Assembly (NCBI GenBank): GCA_964019055.1
Contig: OZ025217.1
Location: 5,068,617-5,132,616 of the forward strand
Length of the DNA stretch: 64,000 nucleotides
DNA from: Anthopleura xanthogrammica
Lineage: Eukaryota > Cnidaria > Anthozoa > Actiniaria > Actiniidae
Reading direction: 5' to 3'
Part shown: piece by piece, positions 33,719 through 45,354 of the stretch
Position numbering within the stretch: the first letter of the stretch is position 1
Layout of the letters: every line of letters begins with the position of its first letter
Translations under genes and position numbers: made by a program
Notes under the pieces: model-generated
Database searches by the model: none
Seen by the model: the letters and a program-made list of their open reading frames with translations, nothing else
Told to the model about the DNA's origin: nothing

Positions 33719-36700
33719 ATGGCGTCTGGAGGAGGAAGATGGAACTCCAACCAAGGACAAACTATTGAAGATAAAAAACGAGAATTACTTCGACGAATAG
33801 AAGAAAAAAAGAAAACCTCAACAGCGATCAATCCTCCTCTTCCTCCATATCCTCCAACAAACCCTAGTAATTCTAACACACCAACAACAAACGAACCTCC
33901 TTCCTTGTTCGTCAATGATGGCTCCTTTTTGGCTCGTTTTCAAGCTATGCAAAACCCACAGGGAGCTTCTTCTTCAAGTCCAACTACTGCTACACCAAAA
34001 CCTTCTGTTACTATGAAAATATCTACAGTGAAAAAGAGCTCAATTACGAGACCAGTATTGAAGCGAAACGACGTTTTCGAGCGGGAAGACGACGAGACTC
34101 AAAATGGTAATTCTCTATACTTTCAAAAACTATTTTGTCTCCTTTTCAACAAAGATATTTTAACTTGAAGTTATGGCTTAAATTTTGCTTGTCATTGCAA
34201 TGTGAGGCGTTTCTTGATTACTTTTTATTCAGCTTATTTTTTAAGCAAATTGGTCATAAATTTTGAAAAATTCGATAATATATTTAAGCTTATGTAAAAT
34301 TGTCTATTGATACAGTCGTTTGCATCTAAGCGTAAACACCAGACAGCAAAACATTTTGTAAGTAGAGCCTAAAACTTACATGTTTGGTGGCTAAAGGGTC
34401 AACGTTTGGCAGTCTCCTTTGATAGTCTTCTTTGAAATCTACAAGAGTTAACTTTTTAGCCATCAAACATAACAGTTTCAGGCTCCACTTAGAACATGTT
34501 TTGCTGTGAGGTGTTCACACTTAGATGCAAATGACGGTACCTGGTTCAAAGGTCAAAAAATCATTGATGAAAATCAAAATTTTAAAGTACTTTATCATTT
34601 TATATTTCAATGTCGATATTTTGGAGAAATTTATTTTATAATTAAGCCTATTATCATTGATATATGAACAACAAGCTGAGATTTGAAGAAAATATTTTGA
34701 TAATTTGTGTAATTTTCAGGAAGTTATTCCACTATTACATGTACAGTCGTCTGCATCTACTGTAAGTGTGAACACAAGATGGCAAAGCATGTTCTAAGTT
34801 GAGCCTAAAACTTGTATTTTTTTTGGCTAAAATGTTAATGTTTGTAGATTTCAAAGGAGACCGTCATACGAGACAGCCAAACATTGACCCTTTAGCTGTC
34901 AGACATACAAGTTTCAGGCTCCACTTAGAACATGTTTTGCCATCTGGTGTTCACACTTAGATGCTAATGACTGTACCCTATGACAGGCTTTACGAGTGAT
35001 ATAGCTGGCCATCAAAGTTGAATAATATTTTATCCTGACTTATTAAGTCTGCTAGTTCCTCTTCAAATAAAGTACTTCTTCAAAGCTATTGTTCTTACAA
35101 AAAAATACCACTTATCAATATGCAGAACTTTTTGATGTCCTTATGAATCTTAAAATTGAGGTTTTCAGCAAGAACAACCTTAGTTTGATGGCTACTCTCA
35201 TCATATTTTGTCAAATTTCCATAAAACCTCCCAAAGGTACCAGAAATGCCTGGAATTCAATTTTTCAAGAATTATTGAATGACCTTGGGCAGAGAATTTA
35301 TCATTTGTATTGAAGAGTCAAAATAGGGCTTGAGGGTACGTCTATTATGGCATTACGTTTTCAAGTGATGAAAGGTCTTTGGGAATATAAGTGAATTGCT
35401 GAAGCATAGTCAAGTTACAGATCAGATTTCTTTTGAGCTAGCACTTGACAGGACATTATCTTTTTTATGACGATATTTCAATACAGTATGTAGCACGTTA
35501 TGCTATAGTCCTAAATGTGTGATCAGTTTTACTATCTCTTGTAGTGTGTTTATTACCTTTGTAGATGCACATAATTATTGATTAAAGGTACAGATTTGTA
35601 AATTTACCAAATGAGGAACAAATCAGTTTGTTTTGGAAATAGCAAAATCTTGTGCATAAAAGTATGAAAATGCTCACACATTTGGGTTTCACCCTCCAAG
35701 GTCATGTCACACTGAACAATCATTGATTCAAATTATGCATGCAACTCGCAACTTTTTTTGTGAGACAAATTGCGACTGTAATTGTGCGTATGACATGGTC
35801 TCATGCAACCTGCCATATTTTTTAAAAAGACAATTGGAATGAGAATTTGTCCCATGTGACATGGCTTTGGTAACTAACCAGCAAAATGACCTACTACAAC
35901 CTGCATGTTATAAACTATGTTAATGGTTAGACATTGTTGTGGTATTGCATTACACTTCATCAGGAATTGGTCTAAGGTATATGGTACTGTGTTGTGTAAA
36001 CTATGCCACTCATGGATCTATAATTAAGTTTCCCCACCAGAAGTAAAGTTATCAAGCCAATATACATCAGCTTCAACCATCACTGGAGCAAGCAGTAATA
36101 ATCTTAATTCCAGGTTAGCTCTATGTTCCATACTGTAATTTTTCAGAATCAACACAGCACAAATCAACAATTAATTGCCCTATTTCATTATGACGTCATG
36201 GCTTGTTTATAAGGGGGACAGAATCCTCTATCATTGCAAGCTCACTGTTTGTCTCGCTTCTCGGCACTACTACCTTTCAAGATAGCGCAGGAAACTGTGA
36301 AAGGGACTATTGTAATTATTTAATAATGTAAGGATTTTAATATTCCCACAGAGGATCATTTGGGCAGCCATTTCCTGGCCAAAACAGTGAATCAACTCCA
36401 GCAAAACGAAAGAGAAGAAGTAGATGGGATGATTCAGCCACCCAGGTTTCAGCACCACCATCAAGCTCTGTACCAAAAGGGATAGAAAACCCAATGTCAG
36501 AAGCAGCAAAAATAGCAGCTAGGATTGGTGCCGAGGTTGCCATGGAACACAGTATACCAATGAGCAATCAGGAAGCTGAAGAACGAGAGAAACAAAGAAA
36601 GGAGCAAGAAGAGGTTGGGAACACTATAGATACCGTTACACACTTCAACAAGTTTTTGACAGCTTTTTGACATCTCTTTGACATCTTTTTGACATCTTTT

Positions 36701-39308
36701 TGACATCTCTTTGCCATCTTTTTGACATCTCTTTGACATCTTTTTGACATCTTTTTGTGCTCTTTACTGCTAACCAATTAGGTATCAGTGCTTTACTTTG
36801 ATGCTTCAAAAGGTGGAGTTCACACAACATTCTAACATCAATGTACAAACTCTGCTTATCCAAACATCAAAGTGAGCTTCTCATGATGTTCACTGTTGCA
36901 AACAAGATCTCATTTTGCTGCAGGCGTGTCTAAACTTTGATATATTTGGTTTATTTTTTCCAGATCACTTCAGTATATTTCCGTATCCTTGCCAAAAGAG
37001 CAGCAGCAGCAGCAGCAACAGCAGCTACATCTGAATCACAAGCAAAAGAAACAAAACCAAAATATGAATATGATTCTGATGAAGAAATTGATGATGGAGG
37101 AACATGGGAACACAAAAAGCGCAGAGTAGAGATGCATAAGACACTAGGTAAGACATTGCGTATCAATGTAATCATATACCATATTACACAAAATTTTAGC
37201 AACATGTTCATTTCATGATTTTGGAGGTCGCACATTTCATGACACTTTAATATCGCGATTTTGCTGTAAAATCCTATTCTAAGTCACTTTTCATTGAATA
37301 AATCATGAATTATTTGTTTCCAAATGCACACATTCCATTATCAAATGATTTTGTTGCCAAATATTTAAAAAAAAATGTGTCAGTTCCTTGGTTTTGACTT
37401 GAGTATAATGACTAATGGAGGTGCTAGTGCTTTGTTCTCAGTAACAACGTCTTTTAATAATCCAAGATGCTTTATTTTCTCAATAATTAAAGGTCACTTA
37501 ATTTTCACATCATTATATTTTCACAACACTTTAATTTTGTGATTTATTTTGGAAATCACGAAAATCGCAAAATTAAAGTGTTGCAAAAATTTCATGTAAA
37601 TAAGGTATGTGACACACTTATACATTATTAATTTTGATAAGCAGGTTTACTTTTATTGTACTTGATTACAGGCTCATTTGCTCTGACATCAAAATACTCA
37701 CAAATACTATTGGTAAATCAAAAAACACACAAGAATACAAATACTATAAACTAATATCATGAGCCTTAACTGGAGAACATGAATATTCTACACAGAATCA
37801 AGGCTAGCCTGAATGCATCTGAACATCCCACATTCTTAAAGTCTGGCTGTGCACGCAGGCTTAATCAAGGCTAAATCTAAAAAAAATTTAAACTAGCTAA
37901 GTTGTTTAGTTTTGACAAGAACTTAATATCTTTAAATGGTATTATAAAGTAATTAATTATAAGAATTTTATAATAATAAGCTTTAATTACTACTTTTGGC
38001 GAAAGAACTACAGTAGAATTACAAACATATATATATGATTCTTGATTCAATTAACTCTAAATAAAACGATAATAAGATTAGAAATAACTATAGAATTCAA
38101 ATGCTAAGTGATGTGGAAATAACCTACAATATGTAATTTCCTGTAAGCATAGATTTACTATTTTGTGTTTTTCACCACAGACGAAGCCAAGAAACTCACA
38201 AATCAAGCCAAAGGCAAGCACCATATTGGAGATTTTCTACCTCCAAATGAACTGAAAAAGTTCATTGCTAAAGTCAAGGCAGTAAAGGGCGAAAAGGGAT
38301 TAGAAGAGATTGATCTTTCTGATTATGCTGAGTTTAAGCTCACGGAGGAAAATGTTGGATACCAGATGTTAAAGAAAGCTGGCTGGTCTGAAGGAAAGGG
38401 ATTGGGATCCAAGGAACAAGGAATTACTGCTCCGATCAATAAGTATGACTTTTAGAAATTATGACAATAATAAACTTCATTTAGAGAGTGTGACCTGTGA
38501 CAGTTGTTACTTAACACTGATACTCTTGTGACCCTCTATGTCTAACGTCTCTGAGATGGGGCTGCCATTTTACGTGGTCATCTGAGTAATGGGGAAGGGC
38601 CATTTGCAGATATTTTTAGATTAAAAGCAGGTACTAACTTCTAAACAGATATTTTAAGACCCTGGGTGTTGGTCGAGCTATGTCTTGAACCCATGCTCCA
38701 GTTGCTGAAACTTCATCCCCCCCTCCTAGATCCACTACTGTAATATTAATCAGAGGTTTTAAGTTTACAATGTGTACTAACCTTACTTTTCAGAACCCAC
38801 ACACCCACAGGAGCAGGACTTGGCGAAGAACATGTAGCAGAAGTCAAGCAAGATGATGATGAGTTTGACCTGTATCGGAAACGTATGATGCTGGCATATA
38901 AATTCAGACCAAATCCTTTGGTAAGTATACAACATCCAACACCGACAATGCTTTTTTTTATAAACATGTAATCTCAGTGGCTGTGACAATATCAATCCGT
39001 ATTGTCGGCTAAGAATTAGAGTGCAATAGGAGAATCATGGTACAAAACTTATTGCGATTCTTAGCCACCAATACTGGTTATGTTGACAGCATTGGAAGAA
39101 AATATATTCCATATTGGTGGCTCAAAAATCACATTCAGTTATAAAGAGGTGGGCTTTACTGTTGGTTATGGATGGTCTTTATAGAGGATTTTTTTAAACT
39201 CTTATAAGGTTGTAACTATTATTACTACAGTAAATGATCTCTTCAACATGGTCATAACAAATATTTGCTTTGCTTTTTCAGAATAATCCCAGACGGCCAT
39301 ACTACTAA
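33719..39308 (+). CDS. SUGP1: SUGP1 homologue (G-patch splicing factor) lacking SURP domains
   Basis: Nuclear splicing factor whose G-patch activates the helicase DHX15 during branch-point quality control. Seven exons: 33719-34106, 36041-36113, 36352-36613, 36964-37147, 38181-38442, 38794-38920, 39282-39308; phases agree, giving 440 residues. N-terminal FVNDGSFLARFQ matches the human FANDGSFL block. RKRRSRWDD is the expected basic tract. YEYDSDEE...GTWEHKKRRVEM and KHHIGDFLPPNEL precede the G-patch (about 360-405, GYQMLKKAGWSEGKGLG). The C-terminus [20 protein letters not shown] ends PYY, as in human. Human SUGP1 has about 645 residues with two SURP modules after the acidic VFxxxDDE segment; here exon 1 ends at that point and exon 2 resumes after it, with no SURP exon seen in intron 1. 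The exon 3 donor (GAG followed by GTTGGG) is weak. A CAG-rich stretch encodes poly-Ala in exon 4. Confidence 0.9.
34313..34537. mobile_element. TA-flanked MITE in SUGP1 intron 1, copy A
   Basis: Inverted ends CAGTCGTTTGCATCTAAG / CTTAGATGCAAATGACGG with TA at 34311-34312 and 34538-34539. The arms run through AAACATTTTGTAAG and GAGCCTAAAACTT, covering nearly the whole element. Tc1/mariner-type non-autonomous element. Confidence 0.7.
34744..34973. mobile_element. TA-flanked MITE in SUGP1 intron 1, copy B
   Basis: Same family as 34313-34537 and 207 bp downstream of it. Ends CAGTCGTCTGCATCTACT / CTTAGATGCTAATGACTG with TA at 34742-34743 and 34974-34975. The copies differ by scattered substitutions, so they are separate insertions or an old duplication. 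Confidence 0.7.
36219..36309. repeat. Half-copy of the 62.6-kb foldback family in SUGP1 intron 2
   Basis: Shares TCTATCATTGCAAGCTCAC, CTACCTTTCAAG and AACTGTGAAAGGGACTATT with the right arm of the element at 62547-62777. Only one arm is present. Confidence 0.6.
36652..36758. repeat. 12-bp minisatellite (TTTTTGACATCT)n
   Basis: About nine tandem 12-bp units with single-base variants (CTCTTTGACAT, CTCTTTGCCAT). It lies about 40 bp inside SUGP1 intron 3. The minus-strand open frames full of MSKRCQKDVK are this repeat read as codons, not a gene. Confidence 0.9.
37510..37600. repeat. Hairpin in SUGP1 intron 4
   Basis: CAACACTTTAATTTTGTGAT at the left is complemented by ATCGCAAAATTAAAGTGTTG at the right with a short loop. 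Similar words (GACACTTTAATATCGCGAT) occur at 37240, indicating an older outer copy. Confidence 0.55.
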
Positions 39309-39969
39309 AATATAAAGCATAATTATTGGGACATGAAAAGCACTGTTTTGCTTCCATTTCTTAATGCATCTGTCAAAAGTCCAGGTCTCATCAAGATTGT
39401 ACATTTACAAGAAGATAGTTGTATTAATAGCACTCTAATAGCCATTGGATTACCTCCGTCAATTGATAAATTCTACATATACAGTATAGTACTGTTCTTT
39501 AAAAATTCCTTATAAGCTCCTATATCGAGTTACTTCATTTAGAGTGCCCACAATTAATCTTTGAAAACACTTGCATGCTAATTTTTTTGCACTAACTATT
39601 ACAAAAGAGTGCAATGTCTATTGTTTCATTAGTGCTATTTAGTACTATATAGTGCCAGATATGTGGTGCCATTTCACAGATTAAGACGACAGTGTTTGCA
39701 TTCTACTTTGGATTTGATGACTTTTTATGGTTTAAAGTTTTCCATAAAAACTAAAGGTTTGACTATGATGAGCAGTTTTTGCTCACTACTTTAGGCTAGT
39801 ATTTAGAGAGACTCTTATGGTCCATTCAGTTGATAGGAAGTAACCAATAGAATTTGTAAGCATAACTTTTAAGTTATGGCAAATTATGGCAATAAAAATG
39901 GCAATACAAAAAACACCATCACCTGCAAACTGTATTTGTTATTTTATTGTTATCAGAACAGAACATTAC

Positions 39970-40254
39970 CAGGGTTCCCACTCATCTGGAAAAATAAAAT
40001 TCCCTGACTTTTCCCTGACCAAAAACCATTATTCACTGACCACACTGTGCACTTTACGAAAAATGGTAGTTTGACCACAGGAAGCCCAATTAAAAATTAC
40101 GAATTTTAAAGGATTTTTGGAAAGCTGACAGAAATTCCCCAAGTTTTCACTGACTTTTGGGTAAATTGCAAAATTCACTGAACAAGATCAAACTTCCCTG
40201 ACCTAGAAAAAAAATTCAGAATTCCCTGACTTTTCCCTGACCGTGGGAACCCTG
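39970..40254. mobile_element. hAT-like MITE (CAGGGTTCCCAC ends)
   Basis: Perfect 12-bp ends CAGGGTTCCCAC / GTGGGAACCCTG. TTCCCTGACTTTTCCCTGAC occurs near both ends in the same orientation. Ends and internal words match a hAT-type MITE class common in animal genomes. No clear 8-bp duplication was found. 46333-46460 (GGAAAGTTTTGGAAAA words) looks like the interior of a related copy. Confidence 0.6.
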
Positions 40255-40304
40255 ATTAATATTACATATAAAAGAAATGGTCATCTCAAAAAAATTAAAC
40301 TAAT

Positions 40305-40310
40305 TTTATT
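40305..40310 (-). terminator. Candidate polyadenylation signal of MRPL24
   Basis: Minus-strand AATAAA about 395 bp after the MRPL24 stop codon; the nearest canonical hexamer. Confidence 0.35.
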
Positions 40311-40704
40311 TGCTTTTGTTTCTTTGTACGCACAAATTGATTGACATTTCAAAGTTTCAAATGATTGTGAAAACTCCTTTCAGACATGCTGTGATCGTGA
40401 CAGAACTGTTTCAGAGCATTTCTGATTTGCAGAGCAGTGATCTTGCATGTTTTTGTCATCAGTCTGATGTACCATGCCATTTCCCCTTAATGAAATCTCC
40501 TCTTCTTTGAACTGAGGATTACAGTACTAACTCCCCAAGTCCAGGCATCTTTATCAACAGAACTGATGTCATAAAATTGAAGTTTCTTCATTTTGTGTAT
40601 AATGTGTTCCAGACTGTCATTGACCATGGAGAAATTCTTGAAAGTCTTAAAACATTTTTGGGATACCTGTGTTGAATTGCCAACTGTCGTAAACCTACAG
40701 AGTG

Positions 40705-43328
40705 TTACCTTCTGAATGGCCTTTTTATTCTGTCACTAAAACCCATCATAAATAATACAGCCCTGTCATACATCCCGAGTTGACTCCTCTCAAGGTCTTT
40801 CTTGTCCACACTCCAGTGGCATGCCTTTTCAATTTCTTTCATCATGTGATCCCTTCTGTTAGGTTCTGTTTTGGGAACAGTTGGTTTTATGTTCAACATC
40901 TGCATAACTTCTTCATGGAAGTGAAGTAAAGATGGCATGTAAGTTCGTCCACTTGCTGCTGTAGCAGGTGTGTCATAGTCACCATCTAAAGAAACGATAA
41001 ACCTCTTAAGCTTGGGTGTAATGAACTGTCATGGGTATTTCAATAATACAGAAAATGTCTTCTTGCAATAAATTAAATTACATGATACCCTTGAAGCCCT
41101 GTAATGGGTAAATTTCGACAAGCGACATAGCCTTGAAACTGCGACATGAGAGCCATGAACTAGCGTTGAATGACTGCTCTAATGAATTACTGACAGCGAG
41201 GCCTGTTAGGAGTAAAATTCCAACAAGCAACACAATGTTTTGAAATTGCAACATAGGCAGTTGTGAAATTTAGACAGAGGATATGGGTACTCACTTCCCC
41301 CAATAGGGCCTCACCCTTGCTTTTAGATACTGAGCCGATGATATAGTACGCACCCTTAACAGCAGATCTAACTTTCCAGTCTCTTCTTTCCCATACTGGT
41401 TTTGGTATAATATGACCACTTCTTGTAGATACTCTAACTTTTTCTCCTTTTTCTGTGTAGCGGTACGTCACATCTGTTGGTTTGCTTTTGATAAATAGAA
41501 AAAGTTTGCAAATCATTAGCAACAACTTGTAAACAATGTGCAAGTTGAATAATACCAATCCCATGGACTTTCACCAGTAATGGTGTTGTTCAATAGCTGA
41601 CTTATAAACAAGGCTAACCCTGTGCAAATGAGTCTGTGGTCTTCAAAAACAGCAGTTTGCAATAAATGTGAAACTGGTATTTTGAACTGGACATCAGGGG
41701 GTGAGGGGCAAGGGCATTACTGCTATACTATAACTGATATCATGAACAGTGAAGCTATGAAACTTTAGAGTCACAAATGAAATAAAACTATTATTACATA
41801 CTTGTCTGATGGATCAATCAATGCTACTTGGTTCAGCTGTAGAGGAGCTTCACTTGGATAATGTCCACCAGGAAAATCATCATATGCCCTGAAATATCTT
41901 TGATGCTATAAACCAAAAGTACAAAGATTTTATTAAGTAGACTGAAGAAAGACCACAGGGAGACCAGTTCAGAAACTATTATAGTGCTTGAGCTTAATGT
42001 CAAGTGCTATTAATTGGCATAAGTTTTTTTTTCATTCAAATTCAATATCTCTCTGTTTTGAACTCCAAATTGGTGCGAGCTTATTTCTTTTCTCTGATAT
42101 AAACAAGTTTGTCAGTTAATCAGTGTTGACATTATATCTCGAATCTTTACCAAAACTGTACAATATACATGTACTTGTACATACTGTATTCATTCCTTTG
42201 ACGTAGAAGTGATTTTTACTTCGAATGACATCAGACACTTCACCAGTTTTTCCCTTGTCCTTGCCAGCTAAAATCATTACCTGTGCACAAGAATATGCAT
42301 GAAAACTGCTTGATTAGATCAACTAATTCTATTATCATCATAATTTTGAATTGGTTGAATGATGGAACTTTGTTTCCCTAGCAATATTTCATGTTTACTA
42401 ACAATGGTATATATAGTAAGCAATATGACCCCCAAATCGGTGTCAGTTGGCTATTGGTAGTGCACGGTAGGTCGTAGGTAGGATGTTGGTAGGTTGTTAG
42501 TAGGTTATCGGTAGGATGTCAGTAGGTCATTGTTCAGATGTCAGTAGATTGACGGTATGTTGAGGGTAGGTTATACTGTAGGTAAAAAAGTAAAAACTGT
42601 TGATGGTAGGATGTTGGTAGAGTATCAGTTAGTTAACAGTAGCTTGTTGGTGGATAGATGGTATGTTTTAAATCAATTAGTTGACTCTGGTTTGTTTTAA
42701 AGTATGTTTTTTCAAGACGTTTCGATCTGGACTCAGATCTTCTTCAGTTATCGTTACAAGTGAATTCGTTATAATACTATCGTGAGCAGAATTTGAAAAT
42801 ATTGTTTAAGCGCGCGCCATTCTAGAATTTACAATTATTTTATATAATGGTATGTTGTCGGTGTGGTTATTGAAATTATCGGTAGGCTGATCGAGGTTCA
42901 ATATTTTTGATGTTGCCCCTGACAACATGCACTTTTCAACGACAAAACTTCGTGACAAAACTTCGGTCATTCCAAGCTCAAGTGAGAAGCGTAGTAAAGC
43001 CTTAGGTGGGCTGCAAAAGAAATCTGGTGAGACTGAATTGAGTGGCCAACACTGTTCTATCATAATCAATAAAGTATTGAACTTACAAATAGTCCCTTCA
43101 ACCTTTTGTGCTTGAGCTTTTACATAACCAATAAGCCAAAAAATTGTCCCTCTAGTATAGAATACTATACTTAATTGTTTCTTAGGCTATACTTACAGTG
43201 TCTCCACGAACTATCTTCCATTCTGCTACTTTAGGAACAGGTTGTCTTTTCCCGCCTCTTTGAGCTGCTGGGAAACGACGAGGGCGAAGGATACCCACTC
43301 CAAAAGGACTCTTTGGCATAGAAGGCAT
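40705..43328 (-). CDS. MRPL24: Mitochondrial large-subunit ribosomal protein L24 (uL24m)
   Basis: Component of the mitochondrial 54S/39S-type large ribosomal subunit. Five minus-strand exons: 43328-43197, 42280-42185, 41905-41802, 41484-41315, 40985-40705; phases agree, giving 260 residues (human 216). A KOW motif occupies exon 2 ([19 protein letters not shown]), followed by [19 protein letters not shown] and [15 protein letters not shown], both near-identical to human uL24m blocks. The first 44 residues are basic and serine/proline-rich, as expected for a mitochondrial targeting region. Exon 4 has two donors 20 bp apart; only the upstream one (AAGG followed by GTGAGG at 41314) keeps frame into exon 5. 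The C-terminus (after ERSQLGMYD) is longer than in human. Intron 1 contains a GTTGGTAGG minisatellite split by a retroelement end. Confidence 0.92.
42440..42900. repeat. Degenerate GTTGGTAGG minisatellite, interrupted
   Basis: Imperfect units of about 10 bp (GGTAGGATGTT, GGTAGGTTGTTA, GGTAGGATGTCA) run from 42470 to about 42670. They stop at an insert carrying the 42713-42747 hairpin, then resume as GGTATGTTGTC and CGGTAGGCTG at 42848-42893. It lies in MRPL24 intron 1. Confidence 0.7.
42713..42747 (-). repeat. Hammerhead-like hairpin, Penelope-type element end
   Basis: On the minus strand: CTGAAGA, then A, a GATCT/AGATC stem with a six-base loop, GAAAC and GTCTTG. The first box fits CTGANGA exactly. 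This arrangement is typical of the terminal repeats of Penelope-like elements in animals. One extra base before the stem departs from the textbook core. Confidence 0.55.
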
Positions 43329-45354
43329 AATAAACTACAAAATATATCTACAAACTATATTTTTTAAGATGAAAATATGAGAATTTTGACCAAAATTATC
43401 GCGAGCACACTATGAAGTATCATGGAACATGTGAGCCCGCGAACATGGCTATAACACAGGAAGCCCATTTCGAAATGAGTTGACCCACCACAGGGAACCC
43501 AACGATGCGCAGTTTTAAAAACTTGGTTCTTTTACAGCCAGCTAACAGGTAGACTGCCAAATGTGTTTTGTATTTTCTCTTTTTAATTAGTTACTTTCTC
43601 GTAGAATTGTAGAAATAACTAAGTAAGACACAACTTTACTTGAGACTATAGCTAAATTAATATTTTTGAAAGATTAATTTTGACATTTTGAGGGAAAAAA
43701 AATGAAATTTCTTATGTTCATTCACGTTTACTAGAAGTTGATGATGAAATTTAAGTGTATAAGGTCATATTTTGTTCATTCCATCCTACTTTTTCACTTA
43801 TTAATAATTTGATAGTAGTGGTCAGTTGCCTGGGAATGGCCAAGAAAGTTTCTATTTCCTACTCAAACTGGAACATGATAAAGAATTTGAAATATGCAGC
43901 TTTGCTAGAAAATTGCGTGCATGTACTACATGACCAAACACAGGGGGTTGTAAACTTAGTTATGAAAAAATTCAACTGAAAATTTTACAGCAAAAAAACA
44001 AAAACAAAAAACAGTGCATAGCAGTATGTGAATACATTACTAAATGTGGTCATACTGTGTATTTATATATTTCATCTTATCTTTATTATTTTGTCATACG
44101 TTTTATACATGAGCCTCTGGCTCGGATAGTTAGGGTAACCTAGTCCCACGCTATGACTTTAATAAATTGATTGATTGATTGATTGATTGATTGATACTTT
44201 TGCAATGCCCTGTAGTAAAAGTCTCTAAAACATTGTTAATACTGTCTGTTATAGTCAATAAAACAGGGTAATGAAGAATCTCTTTAATATAAGAGTACAA
44301 GTATGTAACTATAACAAATCATTTACTGTCAGAGGTTAAGTGTATGGGTGATTCTTCCAGTAAAAGCTTATTTTAGAAGCTAAATATATAGTTTATAATC
44401 TATCTCTAAGTTATGAAAAAGTGTTATTCAGGGCTTGAAACTTCAGCTTTTTGCAATTACTTTTCTGAGTAAAATTTTTCACTCCAGTCAACTTTCAAAC
44501 CCTTAGTTTTTTTCCACAGGTATCCCAATGATCTTGTTTCAAGAAAAATCATGGTGATCCAAGTCAACAATTTGCTTGGCCAAATATCAAGATTTAGTTG
44601 TGGACTACCATCTTAATGAAAAAGGTATTTTCAAGCCCTGTTATATTGTATTAAGATTATAATTTACACAATATTTCCTTGATCAACTGTATTTTTCAGA
44701 AACTATATCATGATGGATATCACATAATTATGATGGATCAAGGCATATTTTTAAGAAAATTAGATTGTCATTAACACATATAGTTCTGCGACAGAACAGT
44801 GTACCAAAAAGTTAAGGTATGTGGACATTTTTATTTGAGCTAGTGTACCATGTTTAACAGGCCCATTATTTTGCAAACTAGTGCTCCATCCACATTTGAG
44901 CACTTTTATTTGAAAATTATATTTTCTGTTCATTTTTATTCTTTTTCCAAAGGAATGAAAAGATTCCATTATTTTCAATTAACATTGTTTGAACATTTGT
45001 TGCAATACTTTCCAAAGTTGATTTCAATACTTTAAGACTATTTATAATACAGAACTCAATATTACCTGCCTTTAAAAAACAAGGCTTTAAATCGCAATTA
45101 AAAAAGGAAATATTGTGACTATCAATAAAGATATGTTTTGGTAAAACTAACACCACCCTAAAGAAGCTGTTGCTAGTTGAAGTAACAATATTTAAATACT
45201 TACAGAAAAAATTGTTTAGCATTTTTATGCACAATGCATGTTACTATTTAAAGTGTTAAGTGTGTGAGCAATTACTAAAAGAAAGACTTTTCCGATAATA
45301 TAGCTAGACAGTGTTCTGCAGTGAGAGTGCAGTCAAGATAATATAAATCCAGTG
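43329..45354. other. MRPL24 promoter region and SERF 3' flank
   Basis: 43329-43510 is the likely MRPL24 5' UTR and promoter and carries two copies of the ACACAGGAAGCCCA-type motif. A (TGAT)n run is at 44166-44196, preceded by GAGCCTCTGGCTCGGATAG, which could be the tail of a retroelement. The rest is AT-rich without recognisable exons. Confidence 0.45.
44166..44196 (+). repeat. (TTGA)n microsatellite
   Basis: Seven to eight tandem TTGA/TGAT units following AATAAA, in a position typical of a non-LTR retroelement 3' tail. Confidence 0.7.

Larger units (their letters stand above)
39309..40704. other. Convergent intergenic region, SUGP1 and MRPL24 3' ends
   Basis: Contains a candidate AATAAA for SUGP1 at 39891-39896, a diverged TA-type MITE relic at 39554-39712, the hAT-like element 39970-40254 and, on the minus strand, AATAAA at 40305-40310 for MRPL24. 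No additional gene. Confidence 0.5.

Noticed and set aside
36497..36863. Minus-strand frames rich in MSKRCQKDVK
   Set aside because: Translation of the 12-bp minisatellite in SUGP1 intron 3, antisense to a supported gene.
41295..41314. Downstream donor (GAA followed by GTGAGT) for MRPL24 exon 4
   Set aside because: It is a good donor by sequence but ends in phase 0 and would shift exon 5 out of frame; the donor 20 bp upstream keeps the frame.
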